64,000 nt of DNA from Phycicoccus endophyticus (GCF_011326735.1 NZ_JAANCN010000006.1:62001-126000); one strand, 5' to 3'. Numbered from the stretch's first letter, positions 34,495 to 43,747 are shown. Made by a program: numbers and translations. Notes: generated by a model not told the origin, from the letters alone.

Positions 34495-35703
34495 TCAGCG
34501 GCGCTTGTAGAGGGACACGGCGCGCTCGACGAGCCATCCGGTGGCCCCGCGCAGCCGCTGGGTGAACTCCCCGACGTACTCGACCCGCTCGGGCTCCCAC
34601 TGCCGCTTGAACTCCTCGAGCCCCTCCGAGGCGTCGATGCCGCCGAAGTCGAAGGTGCGCACGCCCCGGGCGCTCGCGTCCTGCATGAGCTGCCACACCA
34701 TGAGGTAGTTCGGCCGCAGGTTGCGGTGCTCGTTGGAGGAGGCCGCGTAGAGGTAGCTGCCGCGGGTGCCGTTGGTCGCGAAGACCGACCCGGCGAGGTA
34801 GGGCCCCTCGGACCCGGCCTCGACCATCGCCTCGTAGGTGTCGATGAGCTCGTCGGCGTTGGCGATGCTCTGCGTCAGGCTCTCCTTCTGACGGGCCCGC
34901 TTGTCCGAGTCCGGCTTCTTCTCCAGGGCGGCCAGCTGCTTGTGTGACTCCGCCTTCGTCGCGCGCGCCCCCTCGACGGCCTGGGCGGGGTCGAGGCGCA
35001 CGAGCGAGACGGTGATGTCCCCGGTCGGGCTGAGCAGGTCGTAGAGCGTCGTGAAGTACTCCAGGCTGCGGATGCCGAAGCCGTCGCGCTCGCCGGTGGC
35101 CCGCATGAGCTCGTAGAACGCCGGGATCTTCTCCCGGCCGACCGACTCGTACACCAGCCCCGAGCGTGCGGACTTGCGGATGCTCCATCGGGTGCCCTGG
35201 GGCAGCGCCTGGTGGAGGGCCTCGATGTCGGAGATGTCCGTGACCATCCGCAGGGCCGGTTGGGCCAGGGTGCGCGCGGCGTCCTCCCCGGGGTCGGTCC
35301 GGGCGAACCCGCGGCGCTCGAGGGCGTCCCGGCAGCACGGGTCGGAGGCGCGCACCGCCGGGTCGATGCGCAGGGTCACCCCGCGGTGCTCGGCGGCGAC
35401 CCGCCGGACCTCGTCGAGCAGCGCGTCGAGCGTCTCCTCGTCCGACCAGTCCAGGACGGGGCCCCGCGGCAGGTAGCACAGGGCGAACGGCAGCACGGGC
35501 AGGCGCCGGAAGAGCAGGAGGGCGACGCCGGTGACCTCCCGGGCCTCCTCGCTCTCGCGCCCCACCGCGACGGTGCGCCAGCTCCAGCCGGTGTGCTCCT
35601 TCTCCCGCCCCCACGCGGTGGTCTGCATGAGGTGTCCGTTGGGGTGGTCGCGGACGAACGCGTCGTGCTCGGTGTCGCTGAGGTCCAGAGCCTGGACGGT
35701 CAC
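34495..35703 (-). CDS. FemABX-family peptidyltransferase (interpeptide bridge)
   Basis: 402-residue enzyme that uses aminoacyl-tRNA to add an amino acid to the side chain of lipid II. Two GNAT-like halves: HPNGHLMQTTAWGREKEHTGW near the N-terminus and SSNEHRNLRPNYLMVWQLMQDA plus RTFDFGGIDA later. A charged coiled-coil arm of about 50 residues (SHKQLAALEKKPDSDKRAR onward) sits between, as in FemA/FemX. GTG at 35703 has GGAG six bases upstream. Paired with the D-Asp-ligase-like gene. Specificity (Gly, Ser, Ala) cannot be read from sequence. Confidence 0.88.
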   Translation of the reverse strand: MTVQALDLSDTEHDAFVRDHPNGHLMQTTAWGREKEHTGWSWRTVAVGRESEEAREVTGVALLLFRRLPVLPFALCYLPRGPVLDWSDEETLDALLDEVRRVAAEHRGVTLRIDPAVRASDPCCRDALERRGFARTDPGEDAARTLAQPALRMVTDISDIEALHQALPQGTRWSIRKSARSGLVYESVGREKIPAFYELMRATGERDGFGIRSLEYFTTLYDLLSPTGDITVSLVRLDPAQAVEGARATKAESHKQLAALEKKPDSDKRARQKESLTQSIANADELIDTYEAMVEAGSEGPYLAGSVFATNGTRGSYLYAASSNEHRNLRPNYLMVWQLMQDASARGVRTFDFGGIDASEGLEEFKRQWEPERVEYVGEFTQRLRGATGWLVERAVSLYKRR

Positions 35704-35861
35704 GGATGCTCCATCGGGCAGGGGGCTGCGGGCACCGGGCAGTCTATCGACGCACCCACACCCGGACGTCCCCACACCCCTGCCGGCCACCTCTTCCCCG
35801 GCACCCGGCCCCCTCTTCCCCAGCACCCGGCCCCCCGCGTCACCCCCTCCCTCCGTCCCCC

Positions 35862-35883
35862 AATCGACCAATAGGTCACGTCA
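35862..35883 (-). repeat. Core repeat copy 1 (inverted)
   Basis: Reads TGACGTGACCTATTGGTCGA followed by TT on the minus strand; part of the left inverted arm and 159 bp upstream of the femX start codon. Confidence 0.75.
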
Positions 35884-35923
35884 ACGACACGAAACGCCAG
35901 GCATCCGCACCCCCGACTGTGCC

Positions 35924-35945
35924 TGACGTGACCTATTGGTCGAAT
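35924..35945 (+). repeat. Core repeat copy 2
   Basis: TGACGTGACCTATTGGTCGA followed by AT, inside the first 57-bp direct unit. Contains the partial palindrome GACC-TATT-GGTC. Confidence 0.75.
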
Positions 35946-35990
35946 CAGTAACGCCGGAGCGGCTTCGTACCCACTCACCCCGACTGTGCC

Positions 35991-36012
35991 TGACGTGACC
36001 TATTGGTCGAAT
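35991..36012 (+). repeat. Core repeat copy 3
   Basis: Identical over 22 bp to copy 2 and exactly 67 bp downstream of it. Confidence 0.75.
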
Positions 36013-36076
36013 CAGTGACGCCGGGGGCGGCTTCGGGGGGACACGGAAACGGCAGGCGCCCCTCCCGGTCCGTCCC

Positions 36077-36098
36077 TGATGTGACCTATTGGTCGAAT
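36077..36098 (+). repeat. Core repeat copy 4
   Basis: TGATGTGACCTATTGGTCGA followed by AT: one transition from copies 2 and 3. It forms the inner end of the right inverted arm. Confidence 0.75.
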
Positions 36099-36190
36099 CG
36101 GGGACGGGGAGGAGGGGAGCCTGCCGTCTGCCGTCTGGCGTCCACCACCTGGCGCCGGCGGGCTGCCGGGTCAGGAGGTGGGGGTGGGGC

Positions 36191-37897
<1,707 letters not shown>

Positions 37898-37937
37898 TCA
37901 CCGTCGGCGCACCTGCCCTCACCGGACCGGTCGGTAC

Positions 37938-37964
37938 TTATCACTCTCGACGTGAGAGTGCTAA
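37938..37964 (-). promoter_or_regulatory. CIRCE operator 1
   Basis: TTATCACTC, nine bases, GAGTGCTAA: matches the CIRCE consensus (TTAGCACTC-N9-GAGTGCTAA) at 17 of 18 arm positions. 118 bp upstream of groEL. HrcA binding site. Confidence 0.93.
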
Positions 37965-37973
37965 GACACATTA

Positions 37974-38000
37974 TTGGCACTCTCCGGGCGAGAGTGCAAA
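37974..38000 (-). promoter_or_regulatory. CIRCE operator 2
   Basis: TTGGCACTC, nine bases, GAGTGCAAA: a second, slightly weaker CIRCE 36 bp centre to centre from the first. The AT-rich sequence between them probably holds the promoter. Confidence 0.85.
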
Positions 38001-38014
38001 CGGGTGCCCCCGGG

Positions 38015-38479
38015 TCACAGCTCGGGCACGGCCCCGTCGATGGCCACCCGCAGCGAGGCGTCGGCCTCGGAGGAGACCGGGTCGGCCAGGTCGGCGACGA
38101 AGACCGCGACCGCCTCCCGGGCGGGGTTGCCCTCGAGCTCGCGCAGCACGCTCCGCCAGGCGGCGAGGTTGGGGTGCTCGACGGCGGTGCACGCCTGCGC
38201 CGGGGCGAGCGAGGCCACCGCCGCCTCGAGGTCGGCGCGGCCCAGCGGGAGTGTGCCGGTCGAGCCGTCGTGCCGCAGGATGGTCGCGAGGACGACCGCC
38301 GGCAGCCCGTGCCGGCCGCCCGGGGCGTTGACGTGCGGGAAGACCCACTCCGGGCTCGAGGACGCCGGCGAGAGGCCGACGGCGTGGGCGACCGGCGGGC
38401 GCCACCCCTCGATCCCGGCGGCGAGGTGGTCCCGGATGGCCTCGAGCCCCTCCGGGGTGCTCCAGTCCAGCGCGCTCAT
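38015..38479 (-). CDS. Conserved hypothetical protein
   Basis: 154-residue soluble protein; no family recognised. It begins MSALDWSTPEGLEAIRDHLA and contains EWVFPHVNAPGG and AVVLATILRHDGSTGTLPL. No membrane helix, signal peptide or catalytic motif is visible. ATG at 38479 follows TACCGT by six bases, the leaderless pattern. It ends 15 bp before CIRCE 2, so its transcript may run through the groEL operators toward groEL. Confidence 0.7.
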   Translation of the reverse strand: MSALDWSTPEGLEAIRDHLAAGIEGWRPPVAHAVGLSPASSSPEWVFPHVNAPGGRHGLPAVVLATILRHDGSTGTLPLGRADLEAAVASLAPAQACTAVEHPNLAAWRSVLRELEGNPAREAVAVFVADLADPVSSEADASLRVAIDGAVPEL

Positions 38480-38600
38480 CGGGCCACGGTAGCGAACGCC
38501 GGCGCCCGGCCCGCCGCGAAGGTGAACCGGGGATGAACTCCGCCGCCGGGGATGCCTGCGCCCTCCCGCCCGGGGGGCGGAGGTGCTCTACTTCTGCACT

Positions 38601-39815
38601 GTGACCGCCACGCTCATCCTCGTGCTCGTCGTCGTGACGGCCCTGGCCTTCGACTTCACGAACGGCTTCCACGACACCGGCAACGCGATGGCGACCTCGA
38701 TCGCCACCGGAGCGCTGCGGCCCAAGGTCGCCGTCCTGCTCTCGGCGGTCCTCAACCTCGTCGGCGCCTTCCTCTCGGTCGAGGTCGCCCTCACGGTGAC
38801 CAACGCCGTCATCAAGGTGCAGGACGACTCCGGGGCCCCCGTGCCGGAGCTGACGAGCGACCACGGCTACGCCCTGCTGCTCATCATCCTCTGCGGCCTC
38901 GTCGGCGGCATCGTGTGGAACCTGCTCACCTGGCTGCTCGGGCTGCCCTCGTCCTCCTCGCACGCCCTCTTCGGGGGGCTCATCGGCTCCACGGTCGCGG
39001 GTCTCGGCTGGGCCGGGGTGAAGTGGACCGGCTCCGGTGACGAGCTCGGCGGGGTGCTCGGCAAGGTGATCCTCCCGGCCCTGGCCTCCCCCGTCATCGC
39101 CGGCCTCGTCGCCGCGGTCGGGACCTGGTTGGTCTACCGGGTCACGAGCGGGGTGGCCGAGCGGTTCGCCGAGCGCGGCTTCCGCTGGGGCCAGGTCGGC
39201 AGCGCCTCGCTGGTCTCCCTCGCCCACGGCACGAACGACGCGCAGAAGACGATGGGCGTGATCACCCTGGCGCTCATCGCCTCCGGTCAGTGGTCCGACA
39301 CCGAGAGCGTGCCGGTCTGGGTCAAGCTCAGCTGCGCGCTCGCGATGGCCGCCGGCACCTACATCGGCGGGTGGCGGGTCATCCGCACCCTCGGCAAGGG
39401 GCTCGTCGAGATCGCCTCGCCCCAGGGGATGGCCGCCGAGAGCGCCGCCGCCGCGGTCATCCTCTCCTCGAGCCACCTGGGCTTCGCGCTCTCGACCACC
39501 CACGTCGCGACCGGCTCGATCCTCGGGACGGGTGTCGGCAAGCGGGGTGCCGAGGTGCGCTGGGGCGTCGCGGGCCGGATGGTCGTCGCGTGGCTGATCA
39601 CGCTGCCGGCCGCGGGGGTGGTCGGGGCGCTCACGTGGTACCTCGGCAACGCCCTCGGGGGCGCCGCCGGCCCGGCGGTCGTCTTCCTCGTCCTGCTCGC
39701 CCTGGCGACGTTCATGTGGCTGCGCTCGCGCCGGGCGCCGGTGCACGCGGGGAACGTCAACGACGACTGGCAGGGCACGCCGTCCACGCCCGCGTCGAAG
39801 GAGCACGCCGCATGA
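38601..39815 (+). CDS. Inorganic phosphate transporter, PitA family
   Basis: 404-residue low-affinity phosphate-proton (metal-phosphate) symporter with about 10 helices. The duplicated Pit signature is present twice: FDFTNGFHDTGNAMATSIATG at the N-terminus and SLAHGTNDAQKTMGVITLAL after the middle, plus LGLPSSSSHALFGGLIGS and FALSTTHVATGSILGTGVG. GTG at 38601 (protein begins VTATLILVLVVV) is preferred; the frame extends six codons upstream. It overlaps the next gene by ATGA and starts a three-gene set also found around pitA in mycobacteria. Confidence 0.93.
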   Translation: MTATLILVLVVVTALAFDFTNGFHDTGNAMATSIATGALRPKVAVLLSAVLNLVGAFLSVEVALTVTNAVIKVQDDSGAPVPELTSDHGYALLLIILCGLVGGIVWNLLTWLLGLPSSSSHALFGGLIGSTVAGLGWAGVKWTGSGDELGGVLGKVILPALASPVIAGLVAAVGTWLVYRVTSGVAERFAERGFRWGQVGSASLVSLAHGTNDAQKTMGVITLALIASGQWSDTESVPVWVKLSCALAMAAGTYIGGWRVIRTLGKGLVEIASPQGMAAESAAAAVILSSSHLGFALSTTHVATGSILGTGVGKRGAEVRWGVAGRMVVAWLITLPAAGVVGALTWYLGNALGGAAGPAVVFLVLLALATFMWLRSRRAPVHAGNVNDDWQGTPSTPASKEHAA

Positions 39816-40108
39816 TCGCCCTCGCCCTCAGCGGCATCTGGAAGGTGCTCGCCGCCGGCCTGCTCTTCGGCGCCGGCCTGCCCACCGTCTTCGCGCTCGG
39901 GGTCCGCTCCCTGGCCCTCGCCGAGGGCGGCGAGGCCGAGGCCACCCCGGGGACCCGGCCCCACCCCTCGGCCCGGGTGCTCGGCATCGCCTGCCTGGCG
40001 GTCGTGCTCCTCGCCGTCGCGCTCGGCATCGCCTTCATCGTCGCGTCCGGCCTCGGCAAGGAGCTGAGCTTCGGGCACGGCTACCCGACCTTCGCCGACA
40101 AGGAGTGA
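39812..40108 (+). CDS. Small membrane protein of the pit unit
   Basis: 98 residues with two hydrophobic helices (about 8-32 and 56-80) joined by a charged loop GGEAEATPGTRPHPS. The start overlaps the pit stop codon. Position between pit and a DUF3349 gene corresponds to a transmembrane protein of unknown function in the mycobacterial pitA cluster (Rv0544c), so it may be an accessory subunit. No motif to define its role. Confidence 0.8.
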   Translation: MIALALSGIWKVLAAGLLFGAGLPTVFALGVRSLALAEGGEAEATPGTRPHPSARVLGIACLAVVLLAVALGIAFIVASGLGKELSFGHGYPTFADKE

Positions 40109-40112
40109 GGGC

Positions 40113-40757
40113 ATGGCTGCGCACCGTGGTTTCGTCCGACGCTCGCTGGACTGGCTGCGGGCGGGGTACCCGGCCGGGATCCCGCTCACCGACTACCCCG
40201 CCGTCGTCGGGGTCCTCCATCGCCACCTGACCGCCGCCGAGGTCGACTCCGTGGCCGCCGAGCTCGCGGCCCACGCCCGGGCGGGCGAGCCGGTGACCGA
40301 GGCGGACGTGCGGCGGATCATCGAGGAGCGCGCCTACGAGAGCGCCGGTGCCGACGACGTGCGGCGGGTCAGCGCGGCGCTGGCCGCCGGGGGCTGGCCG
40401 CTCGCGGGACGCACGCCGGACGAGGACGAGCTCGAGGGTTTCGAGCCCCCGGGCGAGGGCAGCGTGCTCGCCCGGATCGTCGCCTGGCTGCGTGAGGGCT
40501 ACCCCGAGGGCATCCCGACCACCGACTACGTCCCGCTCATCGCCCTCCTGCGTCGCCGCCTCACCGACAAGGAGGTCAAGCAGGTGGCCCGCTCGCTGCG
40601 CCAAGCCGACGTCGCCCCCGCGACGAGCGTCGACATCGGCGAGTTCATCTCCAAGGTGACCCAGGACATGCCCTCCGAGGATGACGTGCGCCGCGTGCGG
40701 GCCCAGCTGGCGAAGAAGGGCTGGCCGGTCGAGTTCCCCGACCCCGACCTGCCCTGA
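40113..40757 (+). CDS. Protein with two tandem DUF3349 domains
   Basis: 214 residues that are an internal duplication. Each half (about 8-98 and 118-208) starts WLRAGYPAGIPLTDYPAVVG or WLREGYPEGIPTTDYVPLIA, continues with LTAAEVDSVAAEL or LTDKEVKQVARSL, and ends DDVRRVSAALAAGGWP or DDVRRVRAQLAKKGWP. A single copy of about 100 residues is the usual DUF3349 protein (for example Rv0543c, next to pitA). The start is 5 bp after the preceding stop. Function unknown; context suggests phosphate transport. Confidence 0.88.
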   Translation: MAAHRGFVRRSLDWLRAGYPAGIPLTDYPAVVGVLHRHLTAAEVDSVAAELAAHARAGEPVTEADVRRIIEERAYESAGADDVRRVSAALAAGGWPLAGRTPDEDELEGFEPPGEGSVLARIVAWLREGYPEGIPTTDYVPLIALLRRRLTDKEVKQVARSLRQADVAPATSVDIGEFISKVTQDMPSEDDVRRVRAQLAKKGWPVEFPDPDLP

Positions 40758-40774
40758 GAGGCCCGCGGGCACAA

Positions 40775-40810
40775 AGACGCCCGTCCGGCTTCCCTCACGG
40801 ACGGGCGTCT
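40775..40810. terminator. Bidirectional terminator between DUF3349 and DUF3263 genes
   Basis: Perfect 13-bp stem AGACGCCCGTCCG / CGGACGGGCGTCT with a 10-nt loop, 18 bp after one stop and 20 bp from the other in a convergent gap. Confidence 0.8.
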
Positions 40811-40829
40811 CTGGTCTGGTGGCGACCGC

Positions 40830-41120
40830 TCAGGGCTGCATGCCGAGCCGCCGGGCCGAGCGGGCGCGCTGGCGGCTGGCGCGCAGCCGACGCAGCCGCT
40901 TGACGAGCATCGGGTCGTGGGCGAGCGCCGCCGGGTCGTCGATGAGGGCGTTGAGCACCTGGTAGTAGCGGGTGGAACTCATCTCGAACAGCTCCTTGAT
41001 GGCCGTCTCCTTCGAGCCGGCGTACTTCCACCACTGCCGCTCGAACGCGAGGATCTCCCGGTCGCGCTCGGACAGCTCCCGGTCGACGGCGGGGGTGACC
41101 TGTTCGGACGCGGCGTTCAC
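40830..41120 (-). CDS. DUF3263 helix-turn-helix-like protein
   Basis: 96 residues. Core ERDREILAFERQWWKYAGSKETAIKELFEMSSTRYYQVLNALID matches DUF3263, an actinobacterial family with a sigma-like helix-turn-helix appearance; the C-terminus is Arg-rich (RRLRASRQRARSARR) and could bind nucleic acid. GTG at 41120 is chosen because a complete promoter lies further upstream (-35 TGACAG, -10 TAGAGT) and GGAAGGG precedes it. Role unknown. Divergent neighbours do not help. Confidence 0.82.
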   Translation of the reverse strand: MNAASEQVTPAVDRELSERDREILAFERQWWKYAGSKETAIKELFEMSSTRYYQVLNALIDDPAALAHDPMLVKRLRRLRASRQRARSARRLGMQP

Positions 41121-41157
41121 GGTGTGTACTCGACCCTTCCTCGACGGCTGCGGGCCC

Positions 41158-41189
41158 ACTCTAGCCACCGAATGACACGACTGTCATTC
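41158..41189 (-). promoter_or_regulatory. Promoter with palindromic operator for the DUF3263 gene
   Basis: Minus strand -10 TAGAGT (41163-41158) and -35 TGACAG (41186-41181) with a 17-bp spacer. A perfect palindrome GAATGACA-CGAC-TGTCATTC (41170-41189) covers the -35 box, so a bound regulator would block RNA polymerase. Possibly autoregulatory. Confidence 0.6.
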
Positions 41190-41246
41190 CCCGTCCGGCC
41201 CCCGGAGCGTGTCGGCTCGGCCCGTTCGACCCACCGGTCACACCAG

Positions 41247-41984
41247 TCACACCAGCCCCGGCGAGCCAGCGGGTGGGGCGCCGCGCGGCGGCTGCGGACG
41301 CCGCTCGCCGAGGAGCAGCGCCGCGAGGGTCGCGACGTCGTCGACGACGGCGTCGGGGTCCTCGGCCGCGAGGTCCCGGCGCTCGCCGGCGCCCCAGGTA
41401 ACGGCGAGCGCGGCCATCCCCGCGGCCCGGGCGGCACGGACGTCGACCGTGGCGTCGCCGACGTAGACGCAGTCACCCGGGTCGGCGCCGAGGGCTGCGG
41501 CCCCGTGGAGCAGCGGGTCCGGGGCCGGCTTGTGGCGCGTGGTGTCCTCGAGGGCGGCGACGACCTCGACGAGCCCGGCCACGCCGACGCCCTCGAGGGC
41601 GAGCGCGGCGGTCCCCCGCCGCTTCGAGGTGACGACGGCGGTCGCGACCCCCGCCTGCGCCAGCCGGCCGAGCAGCTCGGGCACGCCCTCGTAGCGGCGG
41701 ATGAGGCGGGCGGTGTTGGCGAGGTTCCACTCGCGGTAGGCCGCGTCGAGCGCGTGGCCGTGCTCGGGGTTCTCCTCGAGCAGCACCGGCAGGAGGGGCC
41801 GGCCGATCCACGCCCGCGCCCGGGACTCCTCGACCTCCTCGCCGAGGACGGCGCGGAAGGCGTGCTGGTAGGACGCCACGATGAGCGGGATGGTGTCGGC
41901 GAGCGTGCCGTCGAGGTCGAACAGGACGGTCCGCCAGGGCGGCACGGGCGAGAGGGGGTCGGGTGGGGCCGGCACGGGCGCCAT
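41247..41984 (-). CDS. HAD-superfamily phosphatase (Gph/PpaX-like)
   Basis: 245 residues with all HAD motifs: nucleophile Asp in LFDLDGTLADT (motif I), VVTSKRRG (motif II), KPAPDPLLHG (motif III Lys) and VGDATVDVRAARAAGM (motif IV). The alpha-helical cap after motif I resembles phosphoglycolate phosphatase and pyrophosphatase PpaX. Substrate could be phosphoglycolate, pyrophosphate or a small sugar phosphate. ATG at 41984, or a GTG three codons later. It follows acr3 by 111 bp on the same strand, so it may be cotranscribed, though a role in arsenic handling is unlikely. Confidence 0.86.
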   Translation of the reverse strand: MAPVPAPPDPLSPVPPWRTVLFDLDGTLADTIPLIVASYQHAFRAVLGEEVEESRARAWIGRPLLPVLLEENPEHGHALDAAYREWNLANTARLIRRYEGVPELLGRLAQAGVATAVVTSKRRGTAALALEGVGVAGLVEVVAALEDTTRHKPAPDPLLHGAAALGADPGDCVYVGDATVDVRAARAAGMAALAVTWGAGERRDLAAEDPDAVVDDVATLAALLLGERRPQPPRGAPPAGSPGLV

Positions 41985-42095
41985 CCTGCCGGGCGCCGGG
42001 CGGGCCGCGGTCGCCGGGGCGGCCGGCCGGGCCCCGGGAGGTGCCCGGCGTGCGGCACAGCGTCCGCGAGAGGGCGCCGAGCGCCGCGCCGCCGG

Positions 42096-43199
42096 TCAGC
42101 CGCCGGCGGCCGGTGCCTGTCGCTCGCGCGGCACGGGGAAGCGGGGGCGCAGGGCGAGGCTGACGTAGACGAGCGCGACGAGCACAGGCACCTCGATGAG
42201 CGGCCCGACGACGCCCGCGAGCGCCTGCCCGGAGTGCACCCCGAACGTCGCCACCGCGACGGCGATGGCGAGCTCGAAGTTGTTGCCGGCCGCCGTGAAG
42301 GCGAGCGTCGTCGTGCGCTCGTAGGTCAGCCCCAGCCCTCGACCGAGCAGGTACCCGCCGCCCCACATCAGGGCGAAGTAGCACAGCAGCGGCAGCGCGA
42401 TCCGGGCGACGTCCCAGGGCCGGCTGGTCACCTGCTCGCCCTGGAGGGCGAAGAGGACGACGATGGTGAACAGCAGGCCGTACAGCGCGAAGGGCCCGAC
42501 CCGCGGCAGGAAGGACCGCTCGTAGGCGGCCCGCCCCCACCGCCGCTCCCCGAGCCGGCGGGAGAGGTAGCCGAGGACGAGGGGGACCCCGAGGAAGACG
42601 AGGACGGAGCGCGCGATGTCCCACGGCGAGACCTGCAGCCCGGCCTGCTCGAGGCCGAGCCAGCCCGGCAGCACCGAGAGGTAGAACCAGCCGAGGGCCG
42701 CGAAGGCGAGGACCTGGAAGACGGAGTTGAGCGCGACGAGGACCGCCGCCGCCTCCCGGTCCCCGCAGGCCAGGTCGTTCCAGATGATGACCATGGCGAT
42801 GCACCGCGCGAGGCCGACGACGACGAGGCCGGTGCGGTACTCCGGCAGGTCGGGCAGCAGCAGCCAGGCGAGCGCGAACATCAGCGCCGGCCCGAGGACC
42901 CAGTTGAGCAGCAGGCTCGCCCCGAGCATCCGCCGGTCGCCGGTCACCGTGTCGAGCCGGTCGTAGCGCACCTTGGCGAGCACCGGGTACATCATGACGA
43001 GGAGGCCGAGGGCGATGGGCAGCGAGACGCCGTCGACCTCGACGGCCGAGAGGCCCTCGCCGAGCCCCGGCAGCAGCCGGCCGAGGACGAGCCCGGCCAC
43101 CATCGCCGCGGCGATCCACACCGGCAGGAAGCGGTCGAGGGTCGAGAGCCGGGCGGCGACGGTCTCGCGCTCGGGGGCCTCGGCGGGGGAGGTGGTCAC
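42096..43199 (-). CDS. Arsenite efflux permease, ACR3 family
   Basis: 367-residue ten-helix transporter exporting As(III). ACR3 marks: DRFLPVWIAAAMVAGLVLG near the N-terminus, LNWVLGPALMFALAWLLL, GLARCIAMVIIWNDLACGD (with the conserved Cys needed for arsenite) and TLAFTAAGNNFELAIAVAVA. The GTG start overlaps the stop of the ArsI-like gene (GTGA), so the two are translated together. Divergent arsR controls the pair. Confidence 0.93.
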   Translation of the reverse strand: MTTSPAEAPERETVAARLSTLDRFLPVWIAAAMVAGLVLGRLLPGLGEGLSAVEVDGVSLPIALGLLVMMYPVLAKVRYDRLDTVTGDRRMLGASLLLNWVLGPALMFALAWLLLPDLPEYRTGLVVVGLARCIAMVIIWNDLACGDREAAAVLVALNSVFQVLAFAALGWFYLSVLPGWLGLEQAGLQVSPWDIARSVLVFLGVPLVLGYLSRRLGERRWGRAAYERSFLPRVGPFALYGLLFTIVVLFALQGEQVTSRPWDVARIALPLLCYFALMWGGGYLLGRGLGLTYERTTTLAFTAAGNNFELAIAVAVATFGVHSGQALAGVVGPLIEVPVLVALVYVSLALRPRFPVPRERQAPAAGG

Positions 43200-43636
43200 G
43201 AGCAGCAGGCCTCCACCGCGCTCGCCGGGCGCGGGTCGGCGGGGTCGTCGTCGGTGACGGTGTAGAACTCCCACCCGGCGCCGTGCGGGTCCTCGACCCA
43301 GACCTTGTCCTGACGGGCCCAGCAGCACGTCGTGTCGCGCTCGTCGAAGGCCGCCAGCCCGGCGTCCCGGAAGCGCTCGCGGGCCGACTCCACCGCCTCG
43401 AGCGAGGCGACCTCGACGCCCAGGTGGTTGAGGGCCCCCGTCGTCCCGGTGCCACGCTCGCGCGCCCCGGTCTCGATGAGGACGAGCTTGAGCGGGGGCT
43501 CGGCGACCTCGAAGTTGGCGTACCCGGGCCGACGCTTGTGGGGCGGCACGCCGAACATCGTGGAGTAGAAGGCCACCGACGCCTCGAGGTCGGCGACGTT
43601 GAGCGCGAGCTGGACGCGGCTGGACGGCTCGGGCAC
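43196..43636 (-). CDS. ArsI/CadI-family vicinal-oxygen-chelate protein
   Basis: 146-residue glyoxalase-fold dioxygenase. ArsI splits the carbon-arsenic bond of trivalent organoarsenicals. The adjacent thiolates that bind As(III) are Cys104-Cys105 in DTTCCWARQDKVWVEDPHG; probable metal ligands are His71 (LNHLGVEV) and Glu123 (GWEFYTV). The related CadI proteins are cadmium-inducible, but pairing with acr3 favours arsenic. GTG at 43636 has GGAGG seven bases before it; an upstream extension to 43714 crosses the operator region and is rejected. Confidence 0.87.
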   Translation of the reverse strand: MPEPSSRVQLALNVADLEASVAFYSTMFGVPPHKRRPGYANFEVAEPPLKLVLIETGARERGTGTTGALNHLGVEVASLEAVESARERFRDAGLAAFDERDTTCCWARQDKVWVEDPHGAGWEFYTVTDDDPADPRPASAVEACCS

Positions 43637-43658
43637 GGGAGCACCTCCGGATGAGAAG

Positions 43659-43674
43659 ATCGACGGGCGTCGAT
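43659..43674. promoter_or_regulatory. ars operator palindrome 1
   Basis: ATCGACG-GG-CGTCGAT, perfect 7+2+7 palindrome in the divergent arsI/arsR intergenic region, just upstream of the arsI ribosome site. Candidate ArsR site. Confidence 0.55.
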
Positions 43675-43715
43675 GTGACGGGTCGAGCAGACCACACGCA
43701 TCGGCATGTGTCAAT

Positions 43716-43727
43716 ATAGACGTCTAT
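43716..43727. promoter_or_regulatory. ars operator palindrome 2
   Basis: ATAGACGTCTAT, a perfect 12-bp palindrome in the AT-rich sequence 21 bp before the arsR start. Probable ArsR binding site over the arsR promoter. Confidence 0.65.
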
Positions 43728-43747
43728 CTATTCACCGAGGGGGTCCG

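Larger units (their letters stand above)
35843..36117. repeat. 275-bp repeat cluster bounded by ~40-bp inverted repeats
   Basis: Fills most of the 487-bp gap between femX and groEL. Left arm 35843-35883 and right arm 36077-36117 are imperfect inverted repeats of about 41 bp: each reads inward from a C-rich end through CGTCCCC to CGACCAATAGGTCAC. Between them two direct copies of a 57-58-bp unit (35911-35967 and 35978-36035) repeat with a 67-bp period. All four share the core TGACGTGACCTATTGGTCGA. It encodes no gene; short frames through it repeat DVTYWSNQ only because the DNA repeats. It may be a small non-autonomous element or a multi-site regulatory region for femX. The rest of the gap (35704-35842, 36118-36190) shows nothing clear. 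Confidence 0.75.

Noticed and set aside
35843-36117. CRISPR array.
   Set aside because: Four copies with unequal spacing, one inverted, repeat units extending into the spacers, and no cas genes nearby.
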